Source of the DNA: Hamiltosporidium tvaerminnensis
Lineage: Eukaryota > Microsporidia > Dubosqiidae
Length of the DNA: 64,000 nucleotides
Reading direction: 5' to 3'
Assembly (NCBI GenBank): GCA_022605425.2
Contig: CM061246.1
Coordinates: forward strand, 558,001 to 622,000
The notes under the pieces were generated by a model. That model was not told the origin of the DNA, did no database searches, and was given only the letters and a program-made list of their open reading frames with translations. A program made the translations under genes and the position numbers. Below, one piece after another: positions 7,926-17,836 of this stretch (position 1 is the first letter of the stretch; the number at the start of each line of letters is the position of its first letter).

Positions 7926-10325
7926 TTACTTAAATAATAATTTTAGATTTGAATTAAAAAAATTATAAATTGTTTGACCTTTTTCACTACCAAAAATACA
8001 AATAAGTTTTTCTAAATTTGAACTAATAAATTCTTTTAAATTTTTAAAGTTTGAAATAACCTTTCTATAATTAAAGTAATCAATTCCAGGAATACTTAAA
8101 ATTATTTCTTGTAAAATAGGATTAATATAATTTATCTTTGATTTTTCTACACTGGGATTTTTATATCTCTTCTGTAGATTTCGAATTGATTGAATTGAGA
8201 ATAAATGTGAATTCGACCAAATAATTCTTATTTTTTTAAAATGTAAAATTATTAAAATTAATTTAGATAATATACTATTTTTAAAAGATTCTTCTTTAAA
8301 GTTAAAATAATCGGATAAACAAGGGCGTCTTCCATTATCAAATTCTAATAAAAGATAATTGAAGGTATAACTATGTTCCATCATTTTCAGTTGTAAATAT
8401 AATCTTCCACTGTTTAATGAAGAAATTAAATCTAAAATATTTTTTCTTTCTAAACATATTGAAGATCCTAATAAATAATCACCTATCTCCAAAGCCATTA
8501 CATCTATTTTATTCCCAGATTTATAAAGAAAATATGGCAAACCAGATCTCATTTCTCTAAAGTCTATATACACTTTATATTCTCTTATCTCTTCTTCACT
8601 ATCTTCTAAATCTATAGCAATTTCTTTTGATAGATCTAATGACATGGTAGAATAATTTTCGATCAGTTTTACAAAACAGTCTTTTTCATTTCTTATTTCC
8701 ATTAAATACTTTTGTTCTTCGAGAGAGTCTTTATACATTAACAAATAAACACAGACATTTTTTTCTGTTTTATTTGCCCAAGTTTCAATCTTTCTAATAC
8801 AACCCAAATCATTTTCAATAAAAAATACAAAATCATAATTTATTTCACAGAGAAGAAAATCATAAAAAGTTAGAACTGTAATAAAATTAGTTTCTTGTTT
8901 ATTTTCTGGTTTTAAAAAATTAAAAATTGTATTTTCGGTTTTGGTTTTTATTTCTGTATTTATTTTTAAACCGAAATTTTTGATTTTGTCAATCAAACAT
9001 TCTGAAATAAATGTATTTGGTGTTAGGATTACTATTTTCTTAGAAGATAATTCAATTATTAACTCAATCAGTTTATTGATTTTTAAATTGCTTGAAAATT
9101 TGCATTTAAAATTATTTTTGCATTTCGATTCCTGTTTAAAATGAGTTTCTTTAATTCTTTTACTTTTTTGATTATGGGAAATCTGTAAATATGTTTGAGA
9201 ATCCGAATTAGTAGGTTCATATTCCTTTTTATTATTTGATTCATTGGGTTTACATTTTATGGATTTGTTATTCTCTTCTATTTCCAAATAATATTCTATG
9301 GATTTGTTATTCTCTTCTATTTCTGAACAATATTCTATGGATTTACTATTCTCTTCTATTTCTAAACAATATTCCGATGATCTTTCTAATAACGCATGAG
9401 ATATTGGATGATTTATCCAAGTAGAATTATTTTTTAGTTCAATTTGTTCTTCAAAAATGGCTTTTAAATATTGATAGAAATATTTAAAATCTACATTGAA
9501 GAGAAGAAAATACAGTTCTTTCATATTTTTTAAGTCTGCGATGAGTCTTTTAATTTGTAATTTTGATTCAAATTTTTTTGAAATAATTTTTAAAATTTTG
9601 TTGAAACCATATAATAAAATATTCTCGTAATCAAAATCTATTTCTTTACAATATGTTTTGAGTTCTTTGAATAAACACTGAATTACTTCAATTAACATCA
9701 TCTGAATCTCTTCATGTTTCGAAGGTAATTTAAATTTAATCTCATTCAATTCAATTTCCTTTGCAAGAGATTTTTTAATTGTTTTATGAAATCTTGGATA
9801 AATAAATACTTTTTTTATTCTAAGAACTTTTAATATTTGTTGAATTCCAGAAAATCTACTCATTATTACATGTGGGAATACTGTAAATGCTTTTATAAGA
9901 CCTTCGCTATTTCTTTCTCTAAAAAGATAAATTATAAATTCCTCAGTAGAATTCTCTTTTAAAGTTTCTGCGTTATTAATAAGAAAGCAACTTATTTTAG
10001 TTGTTTCAATAACTTCATTTAAAATATCTGTAACTAAAATCCTAGAAGATACATAAAATACTCCTCCGGTTTTGTATAATGCTTTTCTTTTATCAATTGT
10101 CATTGGATTTTCATTCAGATTATGTAAATATTTATTTTTAAAAGAAAAAAAATATTTTTCTTCATTTAATGACAAATTAAGTAGAATAACCAAAGAAGAT
10201 GAATTTAAATACATTTTTATATTTTGTAAAATAATATCTTCTATTCCCAACCCTCTGGCCATTATAAGTAGATAATTTTTTCCATTTGCTTCTTTTAAAA
10301 TTTCTTTTTCATATTCTAAAAGCAT
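7926..10325 (-). CDS. RAD1: DNA repair endonuclease RAD1/XPF (ERCC4 family)
   Basis: 799 codons from ATG at 10325; an in-frame TTG lies just upstream but is not a likely eukaryotic start. Residues 1-230 match the XPF helicase-like region: LLIMARGLGIEDII, YKTGGVFYVSSRILVTDIL, EEFIIYLFRERNSEGLIKAF and KKVFIYPRFH all have direct counterparts. About 585-720 is the ERCC4 nuclease domain: YIDFREMRSGLP, GDYLLGSSICLERKNILDLI and SLNSGRLYLQ, with the GDY..ERK..D catalytic set (about D616, E626, R627, K628) intact. About 735-795 is a tandem helix-hairpin-helix (ILSIPGIDY). XPF works with ERCC1/RAD10 to cut 5' of lesions in nucleotide excision repair. The protein is shorter than the human one (916 aa), and a low-complexity linker (300-400) carries 13-residue repeats. 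It is divergent from the HECT gene at 12020. Confidence 0.95.
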   Translation of the reverse strand: MLLEYEKEILKEANGKNYLLIMARGLGIEDIILQNIKMYLNSSSLVILLNLSLNEEKYFFSFKNKYLHNLNENPMTIDKRKALYKTGGVFYVSSRILVTDILNEVIETTKISCFLINNAETLKENSTEEFIIYLFRERNSEGLIKAFTVFPHVIMSRFSGIQQILKVLRIKKVFIYPRFHKTIKKSLAKEIELNEIKFKLPSKHEEIQMMLIEVIQCLFKELKTYCKEIDFDYENILLYGFNKILKIISKKFESKLQIKRLIADLKNMKELYFLLFNVDFKYFYQYLKAIFEEQIELKNNSTWINHPISHALLERSSEYCLEIEENSKSIEYCSEIEENNKSIEYYLEIEENNKSIKCKPNESNNKKEYEPTNSDSQTYLQISHNQKSKRIKETHFKQESKCKNNFKCKFSSNLKINKLIELIIELSSKKIVILTPNTFISECLIDKIKNFGLKINTEIKTKTENTIFNFLKPENKQETNFITVLTFYDFLLCEINYDFVFFIENDLGCIRKIETWANKTEKNVCVYLLMYKDSLEEQKYLMEIRNEKDCFVKLIENYSTMSLDLSKEIAIDLEDSEEEIREYKVYIDFREMRSGLPYFLYKSGNKIDVMALEIGDYLLGSSICLERKNILDLISSLNSGRLYLQLKMMEHSYTFNYLLLEFDNGRRPCLSDYFNFKEESFKNSILSKLILIILHFKKIRIIWSNSHLFSIQSIRNLQKRYKNPSVEKSKINYINPILQEIILSIPGIDYFNYRKVISNFKNLKEFISSNLEKLICIFGSEKGQTIYNFFNSNLKLLFK
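9250..9385 (-). repeat. 39-bp coding tandem repeat inside RAD1
   Basis: Three units with the string TATGGATTTGTTATTCTCTT encode SIEYCSEIEENNK-type 13-residue repeats in the linker of the XPF protein, between the helicase-like and nuclease parts. They are absent from XPF of other organisms as far as I know, and the frame is kept. Confidence 0.85.
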
Positions 10326-12019
10326 CAAAATGGGTGATGAAATTCATATGTAGTTTAAAAAATATAAATTGTAGGTTAGACAAAATATTCCGATGAATTC
10401 CCTCATGCTAATGTTTTAATGGTTTAAAAACTAAAGTGTGAGTTTTTTCAGGAGAAATCTTCAAATTCAAATAAGAATAAAAAGAAGATATCAGAATAGA
10501 AATTCATATCACAATAAAAAAAAAGTAAAAAAATAAAATTGAAGCGTAAATTAGTAGTAAAGAGGCTACACATATTTATTTTTGATAAGAGTTTAAAACA
10601 AGAAAATATTTATTAAGCTAAGAATTACATTTTAAGCTTCAAATCAAATATTCAAAACAGAACACTTAGGCATTATGACTTGCTAGCCAATGAGTTGGGT
10701 CTTATTTATAATTGTAATACCGAGCTAATCCTTTAGGTGATAGCCCGGGAAGATATTTCGGATAAATATCATGAGTCTTACATAAAAAGATTTTAAATAC
10801 TCATAAATATAGAGGCATATATTCAGTCGATAGTACGAAAGAAGACAGACAAAACAAATTACTTAATCGACAAAGAAGACCTCAGTCGGACTAAATGACT
10901 AATAAAGTTTTCAGAGCGCATCATGGGTTTTATACAATAGCCAATGACAAAGAACTAATTTTTGTTTACTTCTCGCTAGAAATTAAGAATATGGTGACAA
11001 ATAGGTAAAAATCAAAAATTCTATATTTTAGAGATTAAACACGATGGAAAAGCCATACCCAAAGGAACAAACAATCAATATAAATGAAAATTCAAATCTA
11101 GAAGAAGTAATTAAAGAGGTGGAGCGAAATGTATAAAAAAATAAAAAACAAATACATTTAGAATTTAATTAACTTAAAAAGGAGAATATTTATAACTATC
11201 ATAACATAACTAAAAATAATTTTAAAACAAAGAAAAAATAGAGACTAATTATCCTATATATACCAATTTTATTCTAAATTTATTACTTCTGTGTCCGATA
11301 AATAATATTTCTTTAGTTTACCAAATTAAAAAATACTCTTCCATAACTTTTTAATATTCTTTTACAACCAACTTTTAAAATATATTACAGCACAATAAAA
11401 GTGCCATTTTTTCTTTATATTCTTAAGTCGAAATGTGCATCTTTACGTAATTTGCATAGTTAGAAATTAAACTTAATAATTTATAATGTTTTAGATGGTA
11501 ACCGATAATAAACATAATAAGGAGGATGATTTTTGAGATGATTATGAAATATGTAAGATATGGAAAAATTGTAAAAAATTATAAAGAGATATTTTTAGAA
11601 ACCAGAATTTTTTTCAAAGAACTTATAATCTTTTTATATGTTAGATTATGTTTTAGATATTTGCGGATAAACTTTTACAAAAGATAAGTTAAATTGATCT
11701 AAAAACATTTGAAGCACGTTTCAAACTTTGAATATGCTCAATACTTGTCGAACATATTAAGTATAAGTAATGTTTGACCCAAATCTAAAATTTTTACAAA
11801 ATAATGTTTAATTAATTTTTATACCGCGATAAAAAAATTAATTTTTTTGATTTCTAATCACAAGCAAATTAAATTCAATCTATATTTAATTTTATCAAAG
11901 TTATATTTAATTAATATAACCAATAATATTGAAATTTCCCCTTTTACCATATTTAGATTTTTAGTTGATTTTAAGGAGAAAAATATAATTTATAAGAAAA
12001 TGATCCCTACTGACTAGAA
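10326..12019. other. AT-rich intergenic region between RAD1 and the HECT gene
   Basis: Shared upstream region of two divergent genes, about 1.7 kb. A patch of higher GC lies at 10680-10770. A short decayed frame at about 11044-11137 ends in ININENSNLEEVIKEVERNV and resembles another relic at about 22200-22270. No intact gene, tRNA or conserved promoter was recognised. A five-codon upstream ORF (12000-12017) immediately precedes the HECT start. Confidence 0.6.
12000..12017 (+). promoter_or_regulatory. Five-codon upstream ORF (or splice-like TACTGACTAG) before the HECT gene
   Basis: ATG ATC CCT ACT GAC TAG ends two bases before the main ATG at 12020. The same bases, CTACTGACTAG, also look like a yeast/microsporidian branch point fused to a 3' splice site. 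No convincing GTAAGT-type 5' splice site was found close upstream, so the uORF reading is preferred, if the mRNA extends this far. Confidence 0.35.
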
Positions 12020-14356
12020 ATGTTATCCTTTACAAACGATAAAAATAGTTATTTGAAAAAATATACCAGACAACTTGATTTGGGTTGTAAATTGAACAAG
12101 TGCTGTCGAATATTTTGTAAAAGAAATATGTCAAGATCTTGTATGCAAAATATAGGAAAAATGTTGGCCAAATATGGATCGGTTTTTTATTGTGAAAATA
12201 TATGTCTTATTCTTCAGGGTAACGAGTTTTCCAATGATTATATTTCAGTTGGCTGTAGACCATTGGATTTCTTTTTTTATTTAACGCATATTTTGTTTGA
12301 TGAAGACTTTATAAAAGTAAAAAATAAAGGATGTACATCTCAAAAGTCGGAAAATTGTGATACATTTATAAATAAGAAATTAAATCATGAATTTTGCGAA
12401 TATTTTAACAGTGCTAAATTTGGAGAAGAAGATATTGTATTAATCGAAGGACTATTATATTTGCTACTCAAAAAATATGAATTTACATTAGAACAGACAC
12501 TCGGCTTAGTGATAATTAGAATATTTAATGTCGTTTCTCGTCATTATACGCTTAAAAATGTATATGTTCAGCTTTTTACAAATACATTTCTCAATATACA
12601 AAGATTATCAAAAGAAATATCGAAAGATGATGGTAATGAATGCTGTTGTTTTGAGGATATGAATAAAGATTCTATATCATCAAATATTTCAAATGAATCA
12701 AACATTCATTCCAATGAAACATTAAAATCGGTTGCAGAAAAGGAATCAATTAATACGATATCAAGCGTAACAAAAATTTCTGCTTGTAAATCCCCAGATA
12801 ATTATAATAGCAAACTAGCAAATATAAACTTAAAAAATATATTAAGCGCTGAGAGTAATCATACAAGTAGGTATTCTTTGAATAGCGCATATACATCAAA
12901 TGATACAGGATTACTCCGAGAATGTATATTTAAATCGAAAATAACAAAAAAGGATTTCATAAATCTTGTAAATTCTGTTTCCCTGTGTATAAACTCAATG
13001 GCACATGTAAATATTAGAGAATCTGCGTGTTTAGAAAATCTTTTCAATATTTTTAATATTCTCTATACAATTAATGATCAAGAAAAAATTTTAAACTATA
13101 AAAAATTTTATTCCGAAGAATATTGTAAATCCCAAAATTTCAAGGAAGAATTTAGATCTTATAAAGCAAATTTTAAATCGATGTTAAAATATACCTTTAT
13201 ACTTCCATTGAGAATGAAAGCAGAATTCATTAAATCAGAAAACAGTGATATGATGAAGTCGTGTCTGCAAGATATGTTTTTTAGAGCACTTTTTGAAGGC
13301 GAAACAAAACCGTATTTGTTTATTACGGTCGGAAGATCTACAATATATAGAGATACAATGAATATTTTAAAGAATTTAGATGATAGTGAAATGAAAAAAC
13401 AACTAAAAATAACTTTTGACAACGAAGAAGGTGTGGATTCTGGAGGAATCCGAAAAGAGTATTTTCAATTGTTAAGTGAGGAAATAACAAATGATCACGG
13501 TCTATTTAAAATCAAAAATAATTATTTATGGTTTAAAATCACAGATAGAGCTTCTGATAATCTTAGGGAATATGAAACGATAGGAAAACTAATCGGGATA
13601 GCCTTGTATAACGATGTAGTGTTAAATATACCTTTCCCAAGTGTGTTTTTCAAAAAACTGTTGTCTAAAAGAACGAATACATCTGATTTACAGCAGATAT
13701 GTCCAGATATTTTTCAATCACTTTATAATCTTAAAAAATGTCAAAAGGAAGAATTAAAAGAATTAGAACAAACTTTCGAAATAGCTTATTCCACAAATGA
13801 TATTGAAATAACACATTTTCTTGTGGAAAATGGAAATAAAGTAATGGTAGATTGTGAAAATGTCAACGAATTTATCGAAAAATATGCAGATTTTATCCTG
13901 AATGAATCTATATCAGCTGAATTTGAATCTCTTAAGAAGGGATTTTTTTCAATTGTGAAACATTCAACCGTGAGTTATCTTCATTCAAAAGAATTAGAAA
14001 AAATTATAGTAGGCACAACATTTATAGATGTTGAAGCAATTCATAAACATGCTTTAAATACAGGTTTTGATGAAAATTCATCGACTCTACAAAATTTTTG
14101 GGAAATATTTACCGAATTTGATTCTGAGAATCGAAAAAAGTTGCTTCAATTTATAACCGGAAATGATAGAATACCGGTCTCTGGGCCAGAATCACTAAAA
14201 TTAGTTATAATGAAAAATGGTTGTGATACCGATCGGCTTCCTTCATCACAAACATGTTTTAATACACTTTTGTTGCCGGAATATTCTTCCAAAGAAAAAT
14301 TAAAAAGCAAATTATTGAGTGCTATTCACATGACCAAAGGCTTCTTTTTATTATAA
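12020..14356 (+). CDS. UBE3A-like HECT-type E3 ubiquitin ligase with AZUL zinc domain
   Basis: 778 codons. Residues 11-62 match the AZUL module of UBE3A (E6AP): YTRQLDLGC followed by the exact cysteine spacing CX4CX4CX28C (C23, C28, C33, C62). In humans this module binds the proteasome subunit RPN10. About 225-290 is Ser/Asn-rich linker. About 430-778 is a HECT domain: TFDNEEGVDSGGIRKEYF, GKLIGIALYNDVVLNIPFP, VSGPESLKLVI and the active-site LPSSQTCFNTLLLPEYSS with the catalytic thioester cysteine at C746 (codon 14255-14257). The last residues (GFFLL) resemble the family's hydrophobic tail. The protein would accept ubiquitin from an E2 and pass it to substrates. It is slightly shorter than UBE3A (about 850 aa). 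An AATAAA (14358-14363) follows the stop at once. Confidence 0.95.
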   Translation: MLSFTNDKNSYLKKYTRQLDLGCKLNKCCRIFCKRNMSRSCMQNIGKMLAKYGSVFYCENICLILQGNEFSNDYISVGCRPLDFFFYLTHILFDEDFIKVKNKGCTSQKSENCDTFINKKLNHEFCEYFNSAKFGEEDIVLIEGLLYLLLKKYEFTLEQTLGLVIIRIFNVVSRHYTLKNVYVQLFTNTFLNIQRLSKEISKDDGNECCCFEDMNKDSISSNISNESNIHSNETLKSVAEKESINTISSVTKISACKSPDNYNSKLANINLKNILSAESNHTSRYSLNSAYTSNDTGLLRECIFKSKITKKDFINLVNSVSLCINSMAHVNIRESACLENLFNIFNILYTINDQEKILNYKKFYSEEYCKSQNFKEEFRSYKANFKSMLKYTFILPLRMKAEFIKSENSDMMKSCLQDMFFRALFEGETKPYLFITVGRSTIYRDTMNILKNLDDSEMKKQLKITFDNEEGVDSGGIRKEYFQLLSEEITNDHGLFKIKNNYLWFKITDRASDNLREYETIGKLIGIALYNDVVLNIPFPSVFFKKLLSKRTNTSDLQQICPDIFQSLYNLKKCQKEELKELEQTFEIAYSTNDIEITHFLVENGNKVMVDCENVNEFIEKYADFILNESISAEFESLKKGFFSIVKHSTVSYLHSKELEKIIVGTTFIDVEAIHKHALNTGFDENSSTLQNFWEIFTEFDSENRKKLLQFITGNDRIPVSGPESLKLVIMKNGCDTDRLPSSQTCFNTLLLPEYSSKEKLKSKLLSAIHMTKGFFLL

Positions 14357-14357
14357 A

Positions 14358-14367
14358 AATAAATAAA
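14358..14367 (+). terminator. Overlapping AATAAA polyadenylation signals after the HECT gene
   Basis: AATAAATAAA begins two bases after the stop codon (14354-14356). Microsporidian 3' UTRs are short, so this fits a 3'-end signal. In such AT-rich DNA the match is weak evidence by itself. Confidence 0.4.
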
Positions 14368-17300
14368 AATATTTTTTTCAATTTTTACTTTCTATTCAAC
14401 CTTGAAATTTATAATTAGATTTAAACATTCTCGGTTCGGTTATTTGCAATGCCATCTAAAAGCCGAATATTTATGTATTTGTTCGATTTTTATCAATACA
14501 AAAAAAAACCATATATATATGAAAGGCAGCCTCGACCTTAAAAGAAATGCAAAAGATCACCTAAATGCAACTTAACAACAAACTTTAAAATTATAGGACA
14601 AAAATCATTAGAAATATTCTAAATTCGACTTTAAAAGACAAAATTTTTTATTAGAATAGATTTTTTTTCTTAACAGCGACATTATGTTAGCTCCTGATAC
14701 ATTTGAGTAATAAAATGTCTCATAAACCCGCAAAAAAAAATGTTTGTTACTTTGAATCGATTATTTTTTAGGCTGGGTTTGCAATTATGTATTTGGTTCT
14801 GATCTGGAGGAATATAAGAGGTACTAATCTGAATATATTGGCTTATTTAATATAAAATGATATCGGACAAGTATTTACGCTATACAAACAAATTGCAAAA
14901 ATACAATTAACTGTGTAATATAGTTCATATATTTTTACAATGTATAGAAAAGTATATGAAATCTAGAAAACATATCATATCATGCACCTATATTTAAATG
15001 CTAAAAATAAATTATAGCTATAAAATGTAACAATCACCTTCGAAGATAAAATTCTAATTGTAAAGAATTTGTTTTGCTGGTAAAATATTATGAATTTAAT
15101 CTCATAAATAATACAAATGTAAAACAAAAATTATTAAAGGTTTTAAGTTCAAAAGCCTGATATAATATTTCTGGATATTATGTCTCTTTTAGTACGCATT
15201 TGTAACTCATTAAAATAAAAAATATTAAGCTTAGTCAGAACTCAGAAATAAAAGTGTCGATATAGAAAAAAAACGGTGCTAATCAAAGAAAAAATAGTTA
15301 TTTTAGGAGAAATATTTATTCCCGAGGATAAGCTCAACTTTAAGATTCCCCAAAAATATCCTATTACTGTTTATTTCTCAGATTATATATATTTTCAAAA
15401 TTTATTTACAGCATTCAAGGATAAATACTGTTCCAATAAAAAATCTATTTTTTATGACTTCTTTCTGTTTTTTTGAATATTTTTTTTTACATTACTTTAG
15501 GTATCTCACCTTGGCTCTCCCATCGCAATAAATATTAAAAACATAATGCAAAAAAATAAGATCTACGAACCATATTTCTGGTTTTCGTGGAAAATTTGAA
15601 TTTTTTCAGTAATAGAAACAAAGAATTAAAGAATTGATGACAGATTTAATTTGATTGGATTATATTATAACGTTTGTGAATTTATCAAACACAAATATTA
15701 TTTCTAAAGTTTATATACTGTTTGATTGAAATATACTGCAGTAAAAAGGTTAATAAGTACAATTCTAGTTTGATTTTTCAACATTAAAATTTGGAACTTT
15801 ATTCCAAGCAAAAAAGCAACCTTACGAAGTCAATTCCTGTATTATAAATACTCATCATATTTTTTTACAATAAAAAAACTTTTCTTCGTCAGTAATTCGA
15901 CTATTTTTCATATTTTTTTAATATCTGACGTATGAGCTACTGCCTAAAATTAACTTTGTGTAAACCGAGACAATTAAGCTAGTAAAATAAAAATTTTACA
16001 TAAATTTTAGATAGCGATTTCCTTATACCGAATAAATTTGCTCTATAAATTTCTCGGATCGACATTGGTTTCAGATCCAATCTTCTAAAGAATTTATTTT
16101 TATTTTATATTTTACATCAAACTATTCTAAATTTTAGATTTTCAATTATATGATCTACTCGGTTAAACTAACCATAATTCGCAAATTCGGACAATCAATG
16201 GGAATTTCTTTAAATATGGAATTAGGTGTTTTTATTTTTGATTTTTCAGCCAATTTTATGTTTAATTTAAAACGCCTGATATATAATTGGTCCACTTTTA
16301 GGCTTTGGGAACTTTTTTCAGTCCTATTATATCTGGAAATCAAGATTCATCAAATAAGGTAATTTTCGCTTAAAAAATTATTCTCAATGACTCTAAGTTC
16401 TGGTCGGTGTGTGGGTTGTTTATAAAACACGACTTCTTGAGGGTATTCAATGATGCATTTAGCATCTCACATATGTGTTTGGTCGCGGATCTAATCCTCT
16501 TCATGGAGTAAAATATATATTTAAAAATCATTTTTTTAAAGAAAAAAAATTTGTGAGAATTTATGGTCTTATTCCCACAAGAAAATAGAGTATTTTTAGT
16601 TGATAATATGATATTTGTTACGATACTGTTCTGTGTTATCAAAATAGAAGCGGAGAGAGTAAGGCTGTACAAAAATTGTCCTCTTGGCGATGAGTGTGTA
16701 CAACTCATGTGAAAACGATTGCCGCCATTGTGTTAATTATAATCACCTTGAATTTATAGAAAAATCTTTAATAATCCCGAGTTAGAACAGATTTAAAGTA
16801 ACAAATGGAAAACTTTTATTTGTTCATTTCAAGATAAAGAGGTAAACGATTAAGTATGTAAGTTTAAAAATAAATATTATTTATTTTGAAGTTCGTTACA
16901 GAACAGTATTATTTATAACTGTCGTATCTCCAAATTTTTTTCTCCTATCGATGAAAAAAGGGACAAACTTTTAAATATTCAATTATTTAATGATTTATGA
17001 AATCCATTTTTCCTGTATAATAGAAATATTTTTATCTTTTAATTTCTTAAAGATTATCAAGTATTCTACGAATGTAAATTATTTTTTTACAATCATTTAA
17101 GATAAAATATTTAAAAGGTTTGAAGAATTATAAAAATGTAACTTCTTAAAAAAAAATTCGACTCAAATAAATGTACGTACATGGTTTATTGAACGTTTAA
17201 ATAAAGTCGATTGTGTCCTGACGTCCTTAGAAGTCACATTTATACTTCAAGCTTTATTTTTTGAAGTATTTAAAGTCATAACGATTACATTAAAAATTCT

Positions 17301-17575
17301 ACACTATATATCAGTCGAAGTATAAAGTACAATGAATCGAAGATCATTTAATTAGCCAATGTATTACAAATGTGAAGATTGCAAAATTTAAATTTATACC
17401 AAGCGTAAATTTTAAGACTCACAAGAAATTCATAACTGTACAAAAATTTATCATTAAGCTATAAATTTATGGGTTAAAACTTTGTTCAAACCTGTATGCA
17501 TTTTCTTCTACCTTTTTACAACCATCTTTTCTTCTCTTAAATCAGAATCTTCATTTATGTTTATTGTCAGTTCCT
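14368..17575. other. AT-rich region without recognisable genes
   Basis: About 3.2 kb. Only short ORFs occur (for example 15276-15476 from GTG, and 16150-16362); none has a recognisable motif, and their composition is that of random AT-rich sequence. At 16660-16730 the minus strand keeps a faint match to the dispersed repeat of 7148 (CACTCATCGCCAAG against CACTCATTGCCAAG). The minus frame to its left (16370-16708) may be a relic of the same element. Confidence 0.6.
16370..16735 (-). pseudogene. Possible decayed copy of the dispersed 7148-type repeat
   Basis: The stretch CTTGGCGATGAGTGTGTACA at about 16684 parallels CTTGGCAATGGGTGTGTGAA at about 7172 and its counterpart at 47844, followed by similar spacing to GTGAAAACGATTG/GTGAGATCATTG. 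The 112-codon minus frame here has no recognised domain. Homology of the whole stretch is not certain. Confidence 0.3.
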
Positions 17576-17836
17576 CTAATGTAATACTAAACCTGAAATA
17601 AGTAGTTGATGATTCTTTGGCTTAAAGTGTTTTACACTATCTTCCTCGTTACCAGCTTGTTTTAATTCAAGTGTTAGTTCCCCGTGAATCCCAACTGTCT
17701 TAATAACACATATTTCAAGCTCTTTCCCAGCTCTCCTCGGCATTTGATTCAAACTTAAGTCCTCTTTATCGATCAAAGGATACAAAAATTTAAAACCTTG
17801 ATTTATTTTTAATAGTACTGTGTTAATAAAGTCCAA
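17576..17836 (-). pseudogene. Short open frame without an ATG start, probable gene relic
   Basis: 86 codons opened only by TTG; the first ATG is internal. The peptide includes GKELEICVIKTVGIHGELTL and LKQAGNEEDSVKHFKPKN, with a less AT-biased composition than the flanks, so it looks like once-coding DNA. I do not recognise the family. Further upstream on the same strand, near 18005-17950, another short readable stretch (MVDRGVQFVSYLARAIYSS) may belong to the same relic. Confidence 0.35.

Noticed and set aside
10690-10760. tRNA gene on the minus strand (TTAGCTCGGTA looks like an A box)
   Set aside because: No matching B box, no acceptor-stem pairing and no cloverleaf could be drawn.
15276-15476. 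66-codon plus-strand ORF
   Set aside because: Opens with GTG, composition like the surrounding AT-rich DNA, no motif.
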